64,000 bases of DNA. Origin: Rhizobium sp. N324. Lineage in GTDB: Bacteria > Pseudomonadota > Alphaproteobacteria > Rhizobiales > Rhizobiaceae. The DNA lies in the NCBI RefSeq assembly GCF_001664485.1, contig NZ_CP013635.1, positions 603,631 to 667,630 of the forward strand, written 5' to 3'. The translations under genes were made by a program, and so were the position numbers. Of this stretch, positions 61,419 through 64,000 are shown one piece after another. The notes below the pieces were generated by a model. The model was given only the letters and a program-made list of their open reading frames with translations. It ran no database searches and was not told the origin of the DNA. Position 1 is the stretch's first letter. Every line of letters begins with the position of its first letter.

Positions 61419-61435
61419 TTTGTCGGCTGACAAAT
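61418..61435. promoter_or_regulatory. Candidate parS centromere between repA and repB
   Basis: Perfect palindrome ATTTGTC-GGCT-GACAAAT, overlapping the repA stop codon. Its core TTTGTCGGCTGACAAA follows the GTT-N4-GC-N4-AAC pattern of known RepB sites except at the outermost G/C. Another palindrome, AATCAATTGATT, lies at 61455-61466. Confidence 0.55.
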
Positions 61436-61486
61436 TCGCTGTTTCCTTGAACCGAATCAATTGATTGACCGCAATCGGAGGACGTG

Positions 61487-62461
61487 ATGGCACGAAAGAA
61501 TCTGCTGGAAGGGCTCGCCGACATGCCTGACGAGAATGCAGGCGCGCCGAACTATCCGATGCGCGGGGCGGGCCGGTCGCTCGTCCGCTCGCTGGACGAA
61601 CTCGCCAAGCAGGCGGAAAAATTCCTGGAGGGCGAGGCGGTCGTCGATCTCGATCCCGATGTCGTCGAGGTCTCCTTCGTCAAGGACCGTCTGTCTGAAG
61701 ATGACGAGGAATTCCGCGCGCTGGTCGAAGCGATCCGTGCGCGCGGGCAGGACACGCCCATTCTGGTGCGCCCCCACGCCAAGATCGACGGGCACTATCA
61801 AGTGGTCTTCGGCCACCGGCGACTGCGGGCCGCCCGCGAGCTCGGCCGCAATGTCAGGGCCGTCGTCAAGGCGATCGATGACCGCACCCATGTCATCGCC
61901 CAGGGCCAGGAGAATTCGGCCCGCGCCGATCTCACCTTCATCGAACGGGCGCTCTTCGCCGGGCGACTGGAAGAACTGGGATACGACAGGGAGGTCATTT
62001 CGACAGCTCTTGCCGCCAATGCGGCGTCGATCTCGAAAATGATATCGGTGATGGATCGCATCTCGCCGGAGGTCGTCCAGGCGATCGGCCCCGCACCCGG
62101 CATCGGCCGCGAACGCTGGGTGGAGCTTTCGCTGCTCGCCGGCAAATCGGCTAATGCAACAAGCGTCGCCCAGGTCCTGCAGGACGACAGCTTTCATCAG
62201 TTACCTTCCGACAAACGTTTCGAATCGCTCCATGCGGCGCTGAACAAAAGCGCGCGGCCGGTGAAGAAAACGGCCGCGGCAAGGAAGGTGAAATGGCAGC
62301 CGCGAGATAAGGCGGTTCAGGCGGAAATGAAGAATGACGGCAAGGCGTTCTCGCTCTCGATGAAAGCGAGGAATGCCGGCCGCTTCGGGGAATTTCTCTC
62401 CAGCAGGCTGGATGCGCTCTATGAGCAATTCCTCGCCGAGGAGAGCAAACAAGGAGACTGA
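61487..62461 (+). CDS. repB: Plasmid partition protein RepB (ParB family)
   Basis: Centromere-binding partition protein of 324 residues. The ParB/Sulfiredoxin-like domain is about 55-160: LVEAIRARGQDTPILVRPH and YQVVFGHRRLRAARELGR, then GQENSARADLTFIERALFA, with the helix-turn-helix at about 170-215. The N-terminus (KNLLEGLADMP) is typical of RepABC RepB. CGGAGGACGTG precedes the ATG. Second gene of the operon; the counter-transcribed RNA gene follows. Confidence 0.95.
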   Translation: MARKNLLEGLADMPDENAGAPNYPMRGAGRSLVRSLDELAKQAEKFLEGEAVVDLDPDVVEVSFVKDRLSEDDEEFRALVEAIRARGQDTPILVRPHAKIDGHYQVVFGHRRLRAARELGRNVRAVVKAIDDRTHVIAQGQENSARADLTFIERALFAGRLEELGYDREVISTALAANAASISKMISVMDRISPEVVQAIGPAPGIGRERWVELSLLAGKSANATSVAQVLQDDSFHQLPSDKRFESLHAALNKSARPVKKTAAARKVKWQPRDKAVQAEMKNDGKAFSLSMKARNAGRFGEFLSSRLDALYEQFLAEESKQGD

Positions 62462-62472
62462 AACCGCAAAAG

Positions 62473-62526
62473 AAAAAGGCCCCCAAACGACCTGAGTCGT
62501 GGAAGCCCTTCTCCTATCCTTAAGCA
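62473..62526 (-). ncRNA. Counter-transcribed RNA (incompatibility RNA) of repABC
   Basis: Small antisense RNA that limits repC expression, as in other repABC plasmids. Minus-strand promoter TTGACT (62556-62561), 17-base spacer, GATTCT (62533-62538); start predicted near 62526. The 3' end is an intrinsic terminator: GGCTTCCACGAC / GTCGTTTGGGGGCC (62478-62504) and then TTTTT (62473-62477). Size about 54 bases, as expected. It is transcribed against the repB-repC leader. Confidence 0.8.
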
Positions 62527-62582
62527 AGACAGAGAATCGCATTTTCACGAATCCCAGTCAAGAGTCCTGCAGCGCGACCCCC

Positions 62583-62622
62583 CGCGTCTTTTCAGACGCG
62601 TAAGAGACGCTACGGCACTTTT
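62583..62622 (+). repeat. Dispersed palindromic repeat, copy B, in the repC leader
   Basis: CGCGTCT-TTTC-AGACGCG (62583-62600) followed by AAGAGACGCTACGGCACTTTT. About 40 bases match the copy at 5230-5285 in the other orientation. It lies between the antisense RNA promoter and the repC start, where folding of the leader controls repC translation. Confidence 0.6.
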
Positions 62623-62677
62623 ATCCTCGCATCGTTTCGGTGAGCGGATTTCTTTTGCCTGAGCGAAGGTGAAGGAA

Positions 62678-64000
62678 ATGGAGAGTGAATATGTGACGAC
62701 GCCCTTCGGGCGGCGGCCGATGTCGCTTGGCATGCTGCTGAAACAGCGACGCGGCGAAGCGATCGAAGCCGGGACGAGGCGCAATAAGTGGAAGCTGTTC
62801 AGATCGGTCTGCGAGGCCCGAGCGGGTCTCGGTGTCAGCGATCGGGCACTGACGGTGCTCGATGCGCTGCTGACATTTTTTCCCGACGACGAGCTGTCCG
62901 GTGAAAAAGGACTGGTCGTCTTTCCCTCGAACATGCAGCTTTGCCTCAGGGCACGCGGCATGGCGGCCGCGACATTGCGCCGGCATCTCGCCGGTCTGGT
63001 CGAGGCCGGACTTATCTCCCGCAAGGATAGCCCGAACGGCAAGCGCTATATTAGGCGCAACAGGGAAGGCGGGGTCGACGAGGCCTATGGCTTCAGCTTG
63101 GCGCCGCTTCTTGCCCGCGCCACCGAGATCGAAACGATCGCCGCCCGCATTGCCGCCGACCGGCAGATGCTGCGCGCACTGAAAGAGCGGCTGACCATCT
63201 GCCGGCGCGATATCGCCAAGCTCGTTTCCGCCGCCATCGAAGAAGCGGTTCCCGGCGACTGGGAGCACGTCTCTTCGATGTTTCATGCACTGCTGCAGCG
63301 CATCCCGAGGACGGCAACACTCGAAAGCCTCCAGCCGATCCTGGAAGAGCTTGAGACGATCCGCCTTGCAGTCATCAAAACATTGGAATCTCGAGAGAAA
63401 ACTCAAATGACGAGCACCAATGAATCCCGGATTGAGCGTCACATACAGAATTCGAATCCCGAATCCACATCTGAATCTGAACCGGGTTTGGAAACGGGGC
63501 AGGAGGCGGAACGGGATGAGCCGAGGACCGGCAGCCGTGAACCCGGAATTGCCGGGAAGGACGGGGAGGGATCGCGGGCCATTGCCCGGGCAAATGCCGG
63601 AGGATGGAAATCCTTCCCGCTCGCCACAGTTCTCCAGGCCTGCCCTGACATCGTCGACTACGGACCAGGCGGAGCAATCACCAGTTGGCGGGATCTGATG
63701 ACGGCGGCGGCCATCGTGCGCTCGATGCTGGCCGTCGGTTCATCGGCCTATGAGGAAGCGGCCTTGGTTATGGGGCCGGAGAACGCCGCCGCCGTCATGG
63801 CCTGTATTCTGCAGCGGGGAGGGAACATCAACTCCGCCGGCGGTTATCTCAGGGACCTCACGCGGCGCGCCGAACGCGGCGAGTTCGCAATCGGCCCGAT
63901 GCTGACGGCTCTCTTGCGGGCGAGGGACCCGTTATCTCACCAAGGCGGCGCCTCGGCCCGACGACGGGAACAGAGCTGCGCTCAAGCGGCGTCGCGATAG
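62678..64000 (+). CDS. repC: Plasmid replication initiator RepC
   Basis: Replication initiator of 440 residues; the origin of repABC plasmids lies within the repC gene itself. The N-terminal winged-helix DNA-binding region (about 30-145) includes LFRSVCEARAGLGVSDRALT and RGMAAATLRRHLAGLVEAGL; a variable acidic linker (about 245-300) separates it from the C-terminal domain (WKSFPLATVLQACPDIVDYG, then GGNINSAGGYLRDLTRRAERG). ATG 62678 follows GAAGGTGAAGGAA; a GTG at 62669 is in frame. The TAG stop is the last three bases of the window. Confidence 0.95.
   Translation: MESEYVTTPFGRRPMSLGMLLKQRRGEAIEAGTRRNKWKLFRSVCEARAGLGVSDRALTVLDALLTFFPDDELSGEKGLVVFPSNMQLCLRARGMAAATLRRHLAGLVEAGLISRKDSPNGKRYIRRNREGGVDEAYGFSLAPLLARATEIETIAARIAADRQMLRALKERLTICRRDIAKLVSAAIEEAVPGDWEHVSSMFHALLQRIPRTATLESLQPILEELETIRLAVIKTLESREKTQMTSTNESRIERHIQNSNPESTSESEPGLETGQEAERDEPRTGSREPGIAGKDGEGSRAIARANAGGWKSFPLATVLQACPDIVDYGPGGAITSWRDLMTAAAIVRSMLAVGSSAYEEAALVMGPENAAAVMACILQRGGNINSAGGYLRDLTRRAERGEFAIGPMLTALLRARDPLSHQGGASARRREQSCAQAASR

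Overview
The window is plasmid DNA of a fast-growing Rhizobium, most likely of the R. leguminosarum/R. etli complex. The reasons are a complete repABC replicator at the right end (repA, repB, antisense RNA, repC), the vicibactin siderophore cluster (vbs genes with the ECF sigma gene rpoI), iron-responsive TGA-N9-TCA operators of the RirA type, RIME-like intergenic mosaic repeats, GC-rich codon use, and many catabolic ABC/TRAP modules, each with its own regulator.

Layout, left to right. 1-2.7 kb: GntR regulator with TRAP transporter genes dctP and dctQ (minus strand). 2.7-3.3 kb: two small overlapping genes of unknown function. 3.5-7 kb: a stress module. A SigF/RpoE4-type ECF sigma factor and its DUF1109 anti-sigma partner face an MXKDX-repeat protein, a cytochrome b and a Tat-exported molybdopterin oxidoreductase; matching GTAAC-type promoters lie in the divergent gap. 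7-9 kb: a chemoreceptor. 9.2-26.2 kb: the iron region. vbsP, vbsO, vbsS, vbsG and vbsA, vbsD, vbsL make and probably export vicibactin; rpoI controls them through two divergent TAAA(T/C)-N16-CGT promoters. A GNAT gene (candidate vbsC), fhuD, fhuB and fhuA handle tailoring and uptake. fhuC is missing and fhuF is a frameshifted remnant cut by a repeat.

26.4-34.6 kb: a GntR-controlled peptide-type ABC transporter operon carrying two DapA-family lyase genes. 34.8-36 kb: an L,D-transpeptidase and an OmpA-like lipoprotein. 36.3-37.4 kb: an AT-rich, probably foreign gene whose N-terminal half looks like a proteasome/HslV-type Ntn hydrolase; this is the most novel item. 37.5-42.7 kb: a GH3 beta-glucosidase with a divergent TetR regulator, then an alpha/beta hydrolase with a divergent LysR regulator. 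42.8-46.5 kb: a second chemoreceptor and an Xre/RES toxin-antitoxin pair whose toxin gene is broken by two frameshifts.

46.6-60 kb: a sugar catabolic regulon. A GH38 alpha-mannosidase and a CUT1 ABC operon (binding protein, two permeases, ROK regulator, TIM-barrel isomerase, UgpC-type ATPase) lie around a second ROK regulator and a Gfo/Idh/MocA oxidoreductase. The mannosidase and binding-protein genes have nearly identical promoter/operator sequences, so they are probably one regulon. 60-64 kb: the repABC replicator. No tRNA, rRNA, CRISPR array or intact insertion sequence was seen.
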